DNA of 52,252 nucleotides, taken from an uncultured Prevotella sp. GTDB lineage: Bacteria; Bacteroidota; Bacteroidia; Bacteroidales; Bacteroidaceae. Every line of letters begins with the position of its first letter. Position 1 is the stretch's first letter. The position numbers were made by a program, and so were the translations under genes. This document shows, piece by piece, positions 24,429 through 34,098 of this stretch. Location of the stretch: positions 1 to 52,252 of the forward strand of contig CATXJC010000007.1 in the NCBI GenBank assembly GCA_958369755.1. Direction: 5' to 3'. Below the pieces are notes generated by a model. The model did not search any database and was not told the origin of the DNA. It saw only the letters and a list, made by a program, of their open reading frames with translations.

Positions 24429-25610
24429 ATGACAGTCAGTTTGAGTAATTTGAGTAATTTAAGTGATTTGGCGCGCAAGCGAGTGGCGGTTGCGGCTTAT
24501 TATTTTGTTCCGGGAGTAGTGTTTGCCAGTTGGGCAAGCCGTATTCCGGATGTAAAACAGATGTTGCATCTGAGCAACGGCCAGTTGGGAACGGTGCTTT
24601 TCGCCATTCCTATCGGCCAACTTCTGATGATGGCTTTCTCGGGTATCCTGGTGAGTAGATTTGGCAGCAAGAAGATGCTGGTTCTCTCTGAGTTGCTCTA
24701 TGTTCTGGTTCTTTTCTGCATCGGTAGCAGTACTACGGTTTTTCATCTGATTTTGAGTCTTATTGCTTTCGGAATGATGGCGAATCTGATGAACATTGCC
24801 ACCAATACGCAGGCATGTCTGGTAGAGAAGATGTATGGGCGCAACATCATGTCATCGTTTCATGGTCTGTGGAGTCTGGGTGGATTCTCCGGTGGTATCA
24901 TCGGTGCCATCTTTGCCAACACTTTGCTCCCGATAGATGTCCACTTTGGAACTATTCTGGCTCTGAGTATTCTCATCGTTGCTGTCGGTTTCCGCTTTCT
25001 GATTAATGATGCCATGGCGAAAGCAGAAGAGGAGGATGTTCCGAAGTTCTCTTTCAAGACCATCAATCCGATTCTGTTCCTTTTGGGACTGATGGGATTT
25101 GCCGGCATGTTCTGTGAAGGTACCGTTTACGATTGGAGTAGCGTATATTTTTCATCAGTAGTAAAACCCGATGAGGCTTTTATCCGTGCGGGCTATGTGG
25201 CTGGTATGGGTGCGATGACGTTGGGTAGATTCATGGCTGATGGGTTTGTTACGAAATACGGCCCAGCCAGAGTATTGAAGGTTTGTGGTGGTTTGATATT
25301 GGGCGGTTTGTGGCTGGCTGCTGCCTTGCCTTATCTCATTCCTGCCACCTTGGGTTTCCTGCTGGTAGGTTTCGGCATCTCTTCGTCGGTTCCTATCTGT
25401 TACAGTATCGCCGGAAAATTGGGAACCATCAAGGCGAGCATCGCCATTACCATCGTTTCGAGCATCAGTTTCTTCGGTTTCCTGGTAGGACCTCCGGTTA
25501 TCGGATGGCTTGCTGAGGCTACCGGTCTCCGCATTGCCATCAGCATTGCCGCCTGTCTGGGTCTGATGATAGCGTTTGTTGCCGCAAAGGTAGGAAAGAG
25601 ATTATCCTGA
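24429..25610 (+). CDS. MFS transporter, YbjJ-like
   Basis: The 393-residue integral membrane protein has 12 predicted helices and the layout of YbjJ-type major facilitator proteins (FASWASRIPDVKQ, LSNGQLGTVLFAIPIGQL, SSFHGLWSLGGFSGG, and a conserved GTVYDWSSVYF). Members of this group export or import small sugars or are uncharacterised; the sequence does not show the substrate. It stands alone between the SGNH gene and the 22-bp repeat array, convergent with feoB. Confidence 0.85.
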   Translation: MTVSLSNLSNLSDLARKRVAVAAYYFVPGVVFASWASRIPDVKQMLHLSNGQLGTVLFAIPIGQLLMMAFSGILVSRFGSKKMLVLSELLYVLVLFCIGSSTTVFHLILSLIAFGMMANLMNIATNTQACLVEKMYGRNIMSSFHGLWSLGGFSGGIIGAIFANTLLPIDVHFGTILALSILIVAVGFRFLINDAMAKAEEEDVPKFSFKTINPILFLLGLMGFAGMFCEGTVYDWSSVYFSSVVKPDEAFIRAGYVAGMGAMTLGRFMADGFVTKYGPARVLKVCGGLILGGLWLAAALPYLIPATLGFLLVGFGISSSVPICYSIAGKLGTIKASIAITIVSSISFFGFLVGPPVIGWLAEATGLRIAISIAACLGLMIAFVAAKVGKRLS

Positions 25611-25624
25611 ATAAGGAAACGGTT

Positions 25625-25849
25625 GATGTCTTCTAATGATATGATTGATGTCGTTCAGGTATATGACTGATAACGTTCTAGTATATGACTAAAATCTTCC
25701 GAACAGTTACTTGAAGTCTTTCAGGTATATAGAATAAGTCTTCTGGATATATTATATAGTAAGCCGCACAACAGCTGATGTGCGCTTGCACAACAGGTGT
25801 TGTGCGAGCGTCGCTCAGCTGTTGTGCGGCTGTCGTTCAGGTGTTGTGC
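25625..25849. repeat. 22-bp-period tandem repeat array, 10 degenerate units
   Basis: Units of exactly 22 bp run 25625-25756 (six copies) and 25762-25849 (four copies), with 5 bp between blocks. Units in both blocks share TGTCGTTCAGGT-like cores, but the right half changes from TATATGACT to GTTGTGC. In the second block GCACAACA-GG-TGTTGTGC (25788-25805) is a perfect palindrome, and 25766-25783 is a near one. No open frame fits, and the period is not a multiple of three. The array fills the convergent gap between the MFS gene and feoB. Confidence 0.85.
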
Positions 25850-25886
25850 GCTCTCTTTGTTTGTTTTCTTAAAGCAGACACCTTGA

Positions 25887-28418
25887 TTAGATAAACAAAC
25901 TTCCTATCTGGAAGACTAGGGCTGATACTACCCATGCCAATAGCGTGGTGTATCCGGCGGCGAAGCCTGCCCATTTCCAACTGCCCGTCTCGCCCTTGAT
26001 GGCAGCGATGGTGGCGATGCAAGGGAAGTAGAGCAATACAAAGAGGAGGAAACAGTAGGCGGTGAGCGTAGCCTTCGCTGCTGCCTCGGCATCGCTGTAA
26101 CCGTAGGTCTTCTTCAGGTCTGAAGTCATCTGCTTCTTCAAGACTTCGTATTTTCCGTCTTCATCGTTGTAATCCTGATCATCAGAGAAACTGTCGTTGT
26201 TGCTGTAGAGCACGCCCATTGTTGAGGCAACAATCTCCTTGGCACCCACACCGGAAACCAAGCCCACATCCAGTTTCCAGTCGAAACCCTGTGGGGTGAA
26301 GATAGGCTCGATGGTCTTACCGATTCTGCCGATATAGCTCTGTTCCTGCTGAGCCTGGTTATCAAGTTCCTCATTGTGAGGGAAGTAGCCCAATGCCCAG
26401 ACGATGATACTTGCCACGAGGATGATACCTCCCATCTTCTTCAAGTACTGCTTACCCTTTTCCCAGGTATGGCGGCCTATCGCCTTCCAGGTAGGGAAGC
26501 GGTAAGGAGGCAGCTCCATTACGAATGGAGTATCTTCGCCCTTCACTACGAAACTGGCAAAGATGCGGCTCAATATCACGGCTAGGAAGATGCCGATGAG
26601 ATAGAGCGATACCATGATGAGTGAACGGTATTGGATGGCAAAGAATGTTCCGATGACCATGATGTAGATTGGCAGACGAGCCGAACAGCTCATCAATGGC
26701 AATATCAGCATCGTAATCAGACGCGAACGGTGACTCTCGATGGTTCTTGTTGCCATCACGGCTGGTACGTTACATCCGAATCCCATAATCAGCGGGATGA
26801 ATGACTTGCCATGCAGCCCCATCTTGTGCATCAGCTTATCCATGATGAAGGCTGCACGAGCCATATATCCCGAATCCTCCATATAAGAGATGAAGAAATA
26901 CAGAATCAGAATCTGTGGCAGGAATACGATGACCGCACCTACACCACCAATCACACCATCTACCAGCATGTCCTTCACCGGTCCGTCCGGCATCGTGGTA
27001 CTGATGAATTCGCCCAGCCATGACACGCCGTCCTCAATCCATCCCTTAGGAATCTCGCCCAGTACGAAGGTGGCTGAGAACATGATGAACAGCAGCAGGA
27101 TGAAGATAGGGAAGCCTACATATTTATTGGTCAGGATTCTGTCGATGAGATGGGTTACCTGATAGGTATCCTTTGCTTTGCCAGGTTCATAGCCTGCTTC
27201 CTGCAATGCGCCATGGATAAAACCGTATTTGGCATCCATGATGGCGGTTTCGCTATCCTCCTGGGTCTCTTCCTTCACACGCTTGGCTGCCTCGTCACGG
27301 GCTGCGAAAATTTCCTTGGCCGATTTCAGATGACTTACGTATTCCTCGGCGTGCTTATCATTCTCCAACAACTTGATAGAGAGGTATCGGGTAGAGTAGC
27401 GCTGGCGGATGGAATCATCTGCCTTCAGATATTTCTGGATATGCTCGATACCATGTTCTATCTCATGTCCGTGGTTGATGTGGATATGGCGATAGTGAGC
27501 GCTGGAATCTTCCTTGCCTTCGTAGAGTTCGATGATGGTCTCGAAGAGCTTGTCTACGCCTCTGCCATTGGTGAAGACGGTAGGAATCATCGAGATACCG
27601 AAGAGTTCGCCCAGTTTGTCGTAGTCGATGTTATCGCCACGCTTCTCGGTTTCATCAAACATATTGAGGGCGCAGACCATGCGGATGTGCATATCTATCA
27701 ACTGTGTGGTGAGATAGAGATTGCGCTCCAGGTTGCTGGTGTCGATGACGTTGATGACGATATCCGGCGTATGCTCGATGAGCTGCTTGCGCACATAGAG
27801 TTCTTCTGGCGAATAAGCCGAGAGGGAATAGGTACCCGGCAAATCTACCAGATTGAAGTGGTAGCCGTTGAAATCGGCTTCGCCCACCTTGGCATCCACG
27901 GTTACACCACTATAATTTCCAACGCGTTCGTGAGCACCCGAAGCAAAGTTGAAGAGGGAAGTCTTACCGCAGTTTGGATTTCCCACCAGTGCCACGTTGA
28001 TGACGCGGTGGAGTCTTTCTGCTTCCTGTTCAGCCAGGGCTTCGTTGCTGGCATTGTCTTTTCTTTCAGCCACGAGCATCTTGTCGCCGAGCGCCTGCTC
28101 GTCGCTATCGTTGGAATCTACTACTTTTGAGTCAATTACCTGCTGGCGGTCTTCTTCTTCCGCCTTGCTGAGCTTTGCATCGTTCTTGGCTTCATCAATG
28201 GAAACCACCTCGATATGGTCGGCTTCGCTGTGGCGGAGTGACACCTCGTAACCCATAATCTTGTATTTCACTGGGTCCTGGAGTGGGGCGTTAAGGAGTA
28301 CATCTACCTTCTTGCCCTTGATGAATCCCATCTCGATGACTCTCTTTCTGAAGCCACCGTGTCCTGATACCTTGACGATAACGGCGCTTTCACCTGTTTT
28401 AAGTTCTGATAATTTCAT
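25887..28418 (-). CDS. feoB: Fused FeoA-FeoB ferrous iron transporter
   Basis: FeoB is the GTP-dependent inner-membrane importer of Fe2+ used under anaerobic conditions. The 843-residue product starts with an SH3-like FeoA domain (1-75). A charged linker (76-138) follows, then the G domain (G1 GNPNCGKTS at 146-154; DLPGTYSL), and the membrane part with two gate domains (FGCNVPAVMATRTIES, GVGAKEIVASTMGVLY). This fusion is usual in Bacteroidetes. A minus-strand -7 box TATTTTTG (28502-28495) lies about 80 bp upstream. No Fur box is evident to me. Confidence 0.95.
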   Translation of the reverse strand: MKLSELKTGESAVIVKVSGHGGFRKRVIEMGFIKGKKVDVLLNAPLQDPVKYKIMGYEVSLRHSEADHIEVVSIDEAKNDAKLSKAEEEDRQQVIDSKVVDSNDSDEQALGDKMLVAERKDNASNEALAEQEAERLHRVINVALVGNPNCGKTSLFNFASGAHERVGNYSGVTVDAKVGEADFNGYHFNLVDLPGTYSLSAYSPEELYVRKQLIEHTPDIVINVIDTSNLERNLYLTTQLIDMHIRMVCALNMFDETEKRGDNIDYDKLGELFGISMIPTVFTNGRGVDKLFETIIELYEGKEDSSAHYRHIHINHGHEIEHGIEHIQKYLKADDSIRQRYSTRYLSIKLLENDKHAEEYVSHLKSAKEIFAARDEAAKRVKEETQEDSETAIMDAKYGFIHGALQEAGYEPGKAKDTYQVTHLIDRILTNKYVGFPIFILLLFIMFSATFVLGEIPKGWIEDGVSWLGEFISTTMPDGPVKDMLVDGVIGGVGAVIVFLPQILILYFFISYMEDSGYMARAAFIMDKLMHKMGLHGKSFIPLIMGFGCNVPAVMATRTIESHRSRLITMLILPLMSCSARLPIYIMVIGTFFAIQYRSLIMVSLYLIGIFLAVILSRIFASFVVKGEDTPFVMELPPYRFPTWKAIGRHTWEKGKQYLKKMGGIILVASIIVWALGYFPHNEELDNQAQQEQSYIGRIGKTIEPIFTPQGFDWKLDVGLVSGVGAKEIVASTMGVLYSNNDSFSDDQDYNDEDGKYEVLKKQMTSDLKKTYGYSDAEAAAKATLTAYCFLLFVLLYFPCIATIAAIKGETGSWKWAGFAAGYTTLLAWVVSALVFQIGSLFI

Positions 28419-28550
28419 ATATCTTTCCTTGTTTTAATCTTGTTCTTTTCTTTGGGGCATGACCTTATGGTCAGCTCTTTTTTCTTTTCGACTGCAAAAA
28501 TACTAATAATTTTTTGCAACTTGGTAGCAATAATGTAGTTTTAAAACAAA

Positions 28551-28591
28551 AATACCTAGAAATGATGAGAGTATCATCAAATCTAGGTATT
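28551..28591 (-). terminator. Terminator of secA
   Basis: On the minus strand AATACCTAGA pairs with TCTAGGTATT, with an inner GATGA/TCATC stem, and is followed by TTTTTGTTTT. It lies 73 bp after the secA stop and separates secA from feoB. Confidence 0.85.
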
Positions 28592-28663
28592 CTTATCATT
28601 ATTTCTGATGATGAATGTTCTTATACCTTATTATATATATCAGAGCATCATCATTTTCTGTGA

Positions 28664-31600
28664 TTACAGGTTTCTGCCGTGGCAGTTCTTAAACTTCTTG
28701 CCGCTTCCGCATGGACATGGGTCGTTAGGACGTGGCATGTGCTCTGCACGGTAAGGAGTGCGGTTTACCTGTGCGCCCTCTCGGGTATCCTGGTTAGCAG
28801 CTGCCTCCTGTGCCTCACGCTCTGCATCCAAATCTACCTTGCTCTCTACATAGTTCTGCTGAGTGTGCTGCTCAGGAGCTGCCTCCTGAACTGGCTGCTC
28901 TTGCTCCATTACTGGAATCTGACCACGCATCAGGATACTTGCAATACGGTCGTACATGTCATTGATCATGGCATCCCAAACCTTGGCACTCTCCAACTTA
29001 AAGATGAGGAGAGGATCCTTCTGCTCGTAGCTTGCATTCTGTACAGAGTGCTTCAGTTCGTCGAGCTTGCGGAGGTTCTCCTTCCAGTCGTCATCGATAA
29101 TCTGGAGAACAACGCTCTTCTCAAACTCCTTCACTACGTTCTTAGCCTCGCTCTCGTATGCCTCCTTGAGGTTGCAAGGAATATTGTACATGCGCTTGCC
29201 GTCTGTGATAGGCACCATGATGCGCTCGTATATAGCACCCTGGTTTTCGTATACCTGCTTGATGATAGGCATAGCTGTAGCCTGGATGCGGTCTGTCTTA
29301 CGCTTGAATGTAGCCATAGCCTCCTGGAAAGCACGCTCTGCCAAATCCTCACGTCTGCCGTTCTCATACTCATCCTCGTTGAATGGAATCTCCATAGCGA
29401 GAACTTTCAGGAACTCTTCCTTGGCACCGAAGAAGTCGTTGTTGTTGACGATGTTCAATACGCGGTCCCAGATGATGTTGGCAATATCCATACCGATACG
29501 CTCACCCATGAGGGCGTGGCGACGCTTCTCGTAGATAACGGTACGCTGACGGTTCATCACGTCATCATACTCCAAGAGGTGTTTACGGATACCGAAGTTG
29601 TTTTCCTCAACCTTGCGCTGAGCACGCTCGATGCTCTTGCTGATCATTGGGCTCTCAATACGCTCGCCATCCTCGAAACCGAGACGGTCCATTACCTTGG
29701 CGATACGCTCAGAAGCGAACAGACGCATCAGCTTATCTTCCAATGATACATAGAATACAGAAGAACCTGGGTCACCCTGACGACCGGCACGACCACGGAG
29801 CTGACGGTCTACACGGCGGCTCTCATGACGTTCTGTACCGATGATGGCAAGACCACCTGCAGCCTTTACCTCAGGAGTCAGCTTGATATCGGTACCACGA
29901 CCTGCCATGTTGGTAGCGATGGTTACGGCACCCTTACCGTTTACTGAGCGACCTGCCTCGGCTACAATCTGAGCCTCCTGCTGGTGCAGCTTAGCGTTCA
30001 ATACATTATGAGGAATGTTGCGCATCTTCAACATCTTGCTCAACAACTCAGAAATCTCGACAGATGTTGTACCTACCAAGACTGGGCGGCCAGCATTACG
30101 TGTTTCCTCGATTTCGTCGATAACTGCACGATATTTCTCGCGGGCAGTCTTGTATACACGGTCATCCAAGTCCTTACGCTGGATAGGGCGGTTGGTTGGA
30201 ATCTCAACAACATCGAGTTTGTAGATATCCCAGAACTCACCTGACTCTGTACTTGCTGTACCGGTCATACCTGCGAGTTTGTGGTACATACGGAAGTAGT
30301 TCTGAAGTGTGATGGTAGCAAAGGTCTGTGTAGCAGCCTCTACCTTTACGTGCTCCTTAGCTTCAATAGCCTGGTGCAAACCATCGCTCCAGCGACGGCC
30401 TTCCATGATACGTCCTGTCTGCTCATCCACAATCTTCACCTGTCCGTCCATGACAACATATTCGTCGTCCTTATTGAACATGGTGTAACCCTTCAGGAGC
30501 TGCTGCAAGGTGTGAACACGTTCGCTCTGTACACCATAGTGAGCCAGCATCTCGTCTTTCTTGTCAAGACGCTCCTGGTCGGTAAGGTCTGTACGTGCCT
30601 CGAGTTCACTCATTTCTGTTGTGATATCAGGCAATACGAAGAGTTCCTTGTCGTTTACCTGCTTAGCCAACCAGTCGGTTCCCTTATCGGTAAGGTCGGC
30701 AGAATTCATTTTCTCGTCTACTACGAAGTACAATGGCTCAGTAGCCTTAGGCATCTCACGGTTGTTGTTTGCCATGTAGTACTCCTCGGTCTTCAGCAGA
30801 CCAGCCTTGATACCTTCCTCAGAAAGATACTTGATCAATGGCTTGTTCTTAGGCAATGCCTTGTAAGAACGGAAGAGTGCGAGGAAGCCTTCATCAAGGA
30901 GTTCCTGATTCTTAGCTTTTGTACCTTCGTTAATCTTCTGCTTAGCCTCGGCGAGCAATTCTGTAGCCTGCTTGCGCTGTACCTCATAAAGTTTCTCAAC
31001 CAATGGCTGATACTGCTCGAACATCTGATCATCGCCCTTTGGAATAGGACCGGAGATAATCAATGGGGTACGGGCATCATCAATCAACACTGAGTCGACC
31101 TCATCGACGATGGCGTAGTTGTGCTGGCGCTGTACCAGGTCGGCTGGGTTGGTAGCCATGTTATCACGAAGATAATCGAAACCGAACTCGTTGTTGGTAC
31201 CGAAGGTGATATCTGCCAGGTATGCCTTGCGGCGCTCGTCGGAATTAGGACGGTGCTTGTCGATACAATCTACAGAGAGACCGTGGAACATATAGAGAGG
31301 TCCCATCCACTCAGAGTCACGCTTCGCCAAGTAGTCGTTCACGGTAACGACGTGAACACCATTACCAGTCAAGGCATTCAGGAAGATAGGTGTTGTACCT
31401 ACAAGGGTCTTACCCTCACCGGTAGCCATCTCGGCAATCTTACCCTGATGGAGAACAACACCACCGAAGAGCTGTACATCGTAGTGAATCATTTCCCACT
31501 TCATATCATTACCGCCGGCTGTCCAGTGGTTGTGATAGATAGCCTTGTCGCCATCGATGGTAACGAAGTCGTTAGCTGGATTAGAAGCCAGCTCGCGGTC

Positions 31601-32002
31601 GAAGTCGGTAGCAGTAACTATTGTTTCCTCGTTCTCAGCGAAACGGCGAGCAGTATCCTTAACGATAGCGAAAACCTGAGGCAAAACCTCGTTGAGGGCT
31701 TCCTCATACTTGTCGAGAGCTTCCTGCTCTAACTTGTCGATCTGGTTGAAGATACCTTCACGCTCATCGATAGGAGTGTCTTCAATTTTAGCCTTGAGTT
31801 CAGCAATCTTAGCCTTCTCTTCCTTGGCGTACTCCTGTACGTACTTCTGAAGTTCTTTTGTTTTTGCACGAAGTTCGTCATTGCTTAAGGCCTGCATCTT
31901 AGGATACTCTGCCTTGATCTTTTCTACGATTGGCTGGATCAACTTCATATCGCGAGTTGACTTGTTGCCAAACAATGACTGGAGAATTTTGTTAAAGTTC
32001 AT
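28664..32002 (-). CDS. secA: Protein translocase ATPase SecA
   Basis: SecA is the essential motor that pushes preproteins through SecYEG. The 1,112-residue protein shows Walker A MATGEGKT (192-199), the DEVDSVLIDDAR segment, GRGTDIKL and RQLRGRAGRQGDPG motor motifs, and a C-terminal zinc-binding SecB/ribosome-contact tail PCPCGSGKKFKNCHG (C1096, C1098, C1107, H1108). It is about 200 residues longer than E. coli SecA because of insertions, usual for Bacteroidetes. A -7 box TAAATTTG (32135-32128) with a TTG 21 bp upstream gives a leader of about 120 nt. Confidence 0.98.
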   Translation of the reverse strand: MNFNKILQSLFGNKSTRDMKLIQPIVEKIKAEYPKMQALSNDELRAKTKELQKYVQEYAKEEKAKIAELKAKIEDTPIDEREGIFNQIDKLEQEALDKYEEALNEVLPQVFAIVKDTARRFAENEETIVTATDFDRELASNPANDFVTIDGDKAIYHNHWTAGGNDMKWEMIHYDVQLFGGVVLHQGKIAEMATGEGKTLVGTTPIFLNALTGNGVHVVTVNDYLAKRDSEWMGPLYMFHGLSVDCIDKHRPNSDERRKAYLADITFGTNNEFGFDYLRDNMATNPADLVQRQHNYAIVDEVDSVLIDDARTPLIISGPIPKGDDQMFEQYQPLVEKLYEVQRKQATELLAEAKQKINEGTKAKNQELLDEGFLALFRSYKALPKNKPLIKYLSEEGIKAGLLKTEEYYMANNNREMPKATEPLYFVVDEKMNSADLTDKGTDWLAKQVNDKELFVLPDITTEMSELEARTDLTDQERLDKKDEMLAHYGVQSERVHTLQQLLKGYTMFNKDDEYVVMDGQVKIVDEQTGRIMEGRRWSDGLHQAIEAKEHVKVEAATQTFATITLQNYFRMYHKLAGMTGTASTESGEFWDIYKLDVVEIPTNRPIQRKDLDDRVYKTAREKYRAVIDEIEETRNAGRPVLVGTTSVEISELLSKMLKMRNIPHNVLNAKLHQQEAQIVAEAGRSVNGKGAVTIATNMAGRGTDIKLTPEVKAAGGLAIIGTERHESRRVDRQLRGRAGRQGDPGSSVFYVSLEDKLMRLFASERIAKVMDRLGFEDGERIESPMISKSIERAQRKVEENNFGIRKHLLEYDDVMNRQRTVIYEKRRHALMGERIGMDIANIIWDRVLNIVNNNDFFGAKEEFLKVLAMEIPFNEDEYENGRREDLAERAFQEAMATFKRKTDRIQATAMPIIKQVYENQGAIYERIMVPITDGKRMYNIPCNLKEAYESEAKNVVKEFEKSVVLQIIDDDWKENLRKLDELKHSVQNASYEQKDPLLIFKLESAKVWDAMINDMYDRIASILMRGQIPVMEQEQPVQEAAPEQHTQQNYVESKVDLDAEREAQEAAANQDTREGAQVNRTPYRAEHMPRPNDPCPCGSGKKFKNCHGRNL

Positions 32003-32127
32003 TGTATATTTATTTTTTATTATTATTCGAAATATAGGAGTTAAAGAAGTTAAGGAGTTAAGACAAATGCTGCTCTGTCAGTCCTTTTTTCCTCTTCTGC
32101 TTTTTCCTGTTGTTTATTACTAGCTTG

Positions 32128-32159
32128 CAAATTTACTAAAAATATCTGTAAATCTGCAA
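32128..32159 (-). promoter_or_regulatory. secA promoter
   Basis: The minus strand has TTG (32159-32157), 21 bp, then TAAATTTG (32135-32128). The leader of about 120 nt contains short GTTAAGGAGTTAA-like near-repeats (about 32038-32062) of unknown role. Confidence 0.6.
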
Positions 32160-32225
32160 GGAATTGCCAATTATTACCTGTTTTTATGGCAAATCTTCTG
32201 AGTTTTGCTTACTGAAAGCATAAAA

Positions 32226-32585
32226 TCAGCAGTCTGGACCTCGAATAACAATACTCCCATACGGAACTTTGTATCTATGCTCCGTAGGGGAATCATAATA
32301 AATATGTGAATGAATGCCTGTCAGAATGTCAGAAGAATTGGCGGCAAGTGTTGCCGACAGGATAGGATGATGCGTAGCGATGCTCTCATCTTCTGATGCC
32401 GCTTTGATGGCTTTGAGCACGCAGAGAATGTCCTCCTCCAATGCCTTCGCCTCCGGTTGCTGGATGAATTCATCGTAGGATATATCCGTAAGCGCAAACT
32501 TCAGCGCCTGCTGATAAGTCTGCGCCTCCATGCCGGTTGCCGCCAGGACAACCAAAAGGGCTGTGATATATCTGTTTACCATCAT
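32226..32585 (-). CDS. Small secreted protein, function unknown
   Basis: The 119-residue protein begins with two Met codons and a signal peptide (about 1-21, ending MEA-QT). The mature part is helical (YQQALKFALTDISYDEF) and then less ordered, ending IVIRGPDC with a lone cysteine. I do not recognise a family. It lies 70 bp after the DUF4105 gene on the same strand, with an inverted repeat GGAAACGAT/ATCGTTTCC (32612-32638) between them. It may be cotranscribed with DUF4105. Confidence 0.65.
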   Translation of the reverse strand: MMVNRYITALLVVLAATGMEAQTYQQALKFALTDISYDEFIQQPEAKALEEDILCVLKAIKAASEDESIATHHPILSATLAANSSDILTGIHSHIYYDSPTEHRYKVPYGSIVIRGPDC

Positions 32586-32655
32586 TGTTGTTTATCTTCT
32601 TCTTCTGTTCGGAAACGATGTTGTGCCAATCGTTTCCTTACGTATATTTTAATGT

Positions 32656-33999
32656 CTATTTATTCTTTCTGAATTTCTTTACGATATGCTTCTGCAAACC
32701 GTAATTGTTTGGACTTAAATCCATCATGGTCGACTTGACGCAGTATCTCGCTAGCAAAGAAAGTGCCAAAATACTCATACCCTCAGCATAGTTCTGCCAT
32801 ATCTGCATGAACAGGGCAATGAGCAGAAGCCATCCCAGGAGTTCGAAATACCAATACTGACGACCTGCTTTCATCCTCTTGACAGTCTTCCAGGCAAAGA
32901 TGAGGTTGAGCGGATTCAGTATCAGGATCTGGAAATTTATCTGTACAGTAGGATGCTGCGAGAAGATCATGGTAAAGAGAATCAGTCCCGGTAATCCTGT
33001 CAGGACAAGCAGAATGGCATCAAACCACCAGTAGTTTTTCTTTTTTACACATTCTCTTACCGTTGTTCCTATGATGATGATTGCCAGAGCTATGGCTATC
33101 ATTTGTGGTGTAACAGGAGCATCGTCTGTTATTTGTGCCTGGGCTGGGATAATATCGGATGTTTCATCTACCAGAGTGATATAGCCGCTGGCACTTGTGG
33201 CATTGGTCTTGCCGTCTGCAATCTGAGATGCATCAATAAAGTCGGTTCTTCCTTCTGTGGCAAAGTCTTTGCTCAGATTGTCTGGCAAGAATTCCCATTC
33301 TCTTTGTGTGATAGGGCGGTCTGCCTGACAACCCAAAAGAAGGTCATTGCCGAATCTTGCCCAGCGATGCTGTCCGTTGAGCTTGTGAATCTCTTCCCTG
33401 TAGGTAGAAGTGGTAGGGGTATCTTTAAAGTTGGTACTCTGGTTCCCAATGTTGGAGAGAATCATCTCGCGTGCCCGGGTCGTACAGTTGTCATAGAAGA
33501 AATTGTAGCGGTATACGCGGTTCTCCGGCTGTGCATTCTTGTCGATGCTTCTCAGAATTCCCAGTTTCTCTGTACGGGAGAGATGGAGGCGCTGCTGTCT
33601 TACCCATCTGCCTTCACGTGCATATTCGGCTATGAAGTCGCTCATAGGGTAGATGCCGATCTGGTAATCGGTGAGTCCGAAAACAAAACGGAGTACGAAG
33701 CAACTTTGGTTAAAACTAAACATACCCCAGTTGACGGCAACATCCGTTCCCATAGCTTTGTTCTGGATGCGTAGAGCGGTATGTCCATAATACGACCACA
33801 CCTCCTGGCCTGGTCCGCAAGTCAGGAGAGAAATGTCAACAGAATCGAGCCACGCAGTAGCTTCTTCATTGACACGACTGTTCTGCACAGAAATATCAGA
33901 GTCCTTGTCTCTTGAAAAATCCTGTGCAGCCACTTCAGTAGTTAAATTGATTAAAATTACTGCTAAAATGGCACTAAAAATATGCTTAAAACGTTTCAC
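32656..33999 (-). CDS. DUF4105 domain membrane protein
   Basis: The product has a signal sequence (ending EVAAQ), then the DUF4105 domain (LLTCGPGQEVWSYYGHTALRIQN, NYNFFYDNCTTRAREMI-like segment with conserved Tyr/Asp/Cys), and four or more C-terminal helices (about from residue 270). The conserved residues suggest a periplasmic hydrolase-like fold, but the family has no defined reaction known to me. I prefer a GTG start at 33999 (447 residues). An upstream TTG at 34026 would place the -7 box TATTTTTG (34011-34004) inside the coding region. The transcript would then be leaderless or nearly so. Confidence 0.8.
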   Translation of the reverse strand: MKRFKHIFSAILAVILINLTTEVAAQDFSRDKDSDISVQNSRVNEEATAWLDSVDISLLTCGPGQEVWSYYGHTALRIQNKAMGTDVAVNWGMFSFNQSCFVLRFVFGLTDYQIGIYPMSDFIAEYAREGRWVRQQRLHLSRTEKLGILRSIDKNAQPENRVYRYNFFYDNCTTRAREMILSNIGNQSTNFKDTPTTSTYREEIHKLNGQHRWARFGNDLLLGCQADRPITQREWEFLPDNLSKDFATEGRTDFIDASQIADGKTNATSASGYITLVDETSDIIPAQAQITDDAPVTPQMIAIALAIIIIGTTVRECVKKKNYWWFDAILLVLTGLPGLILFTMIFSQHPTVQINFQILILNPLNLIFAWKTVKRMKAGRQYWYFELLGWLLLIALFMQIWQNYAEGMSILALSLLARYCVKSTMMDLSPNNYGLQKHIVKKFRKNK

Positions 34000-34003
34000 G
34001 ATG

Positions 34004-34011
34004 CAAAAATA
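34004..34011 (-). promoter_or_regulatory. -7 box of the DUF4105 gene
   Basis: TATTTTTG on the minus strand ends 4 bp before the proposed GTG start at 33999, which implies little or no leader. Confidence 0.5.
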
Positions 34012-34056
34012 CCTTATTATTTTCAATTATCCTTCTTTTTTCTAGATTTTTTTTAA

Positions 34057-34064
34057 TACTTTTG
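34057..34064 (+). promoter_or_regulatory. -7 box of the outer-membrane protein operon
   Basis: TACTTTTG at 34057-34064, 34 bp before the ATG at 34099. It starts the plus-strand run to lptC and the CNNM gene. No good TTTG lies at -33. Confidence 0.55.
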
Positions 34065-34098
34065 CACTCTGAATATAATTTTGAATGATTATTAAAGA

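Noticed and set aside
25625..25849. CRISPR array
   Set aside because: Units are contiguous without spacers, only 22 bp and degenerate; no cas genes are in the window.
27150..28130. Long plus-strand frame (326 residues) opposite feoB
   Set aside because: It is a shadow of the highly conserved FeoA-FeoB reading frame; no family features and composition typical of antisense frames.
28679..29746. Plus-strand frame of 355 residues opposite secA
   Set aside because: SecA occupies the other strand with full conservation; the frame is Leu/Val-rich antisense without recognisable motifs.
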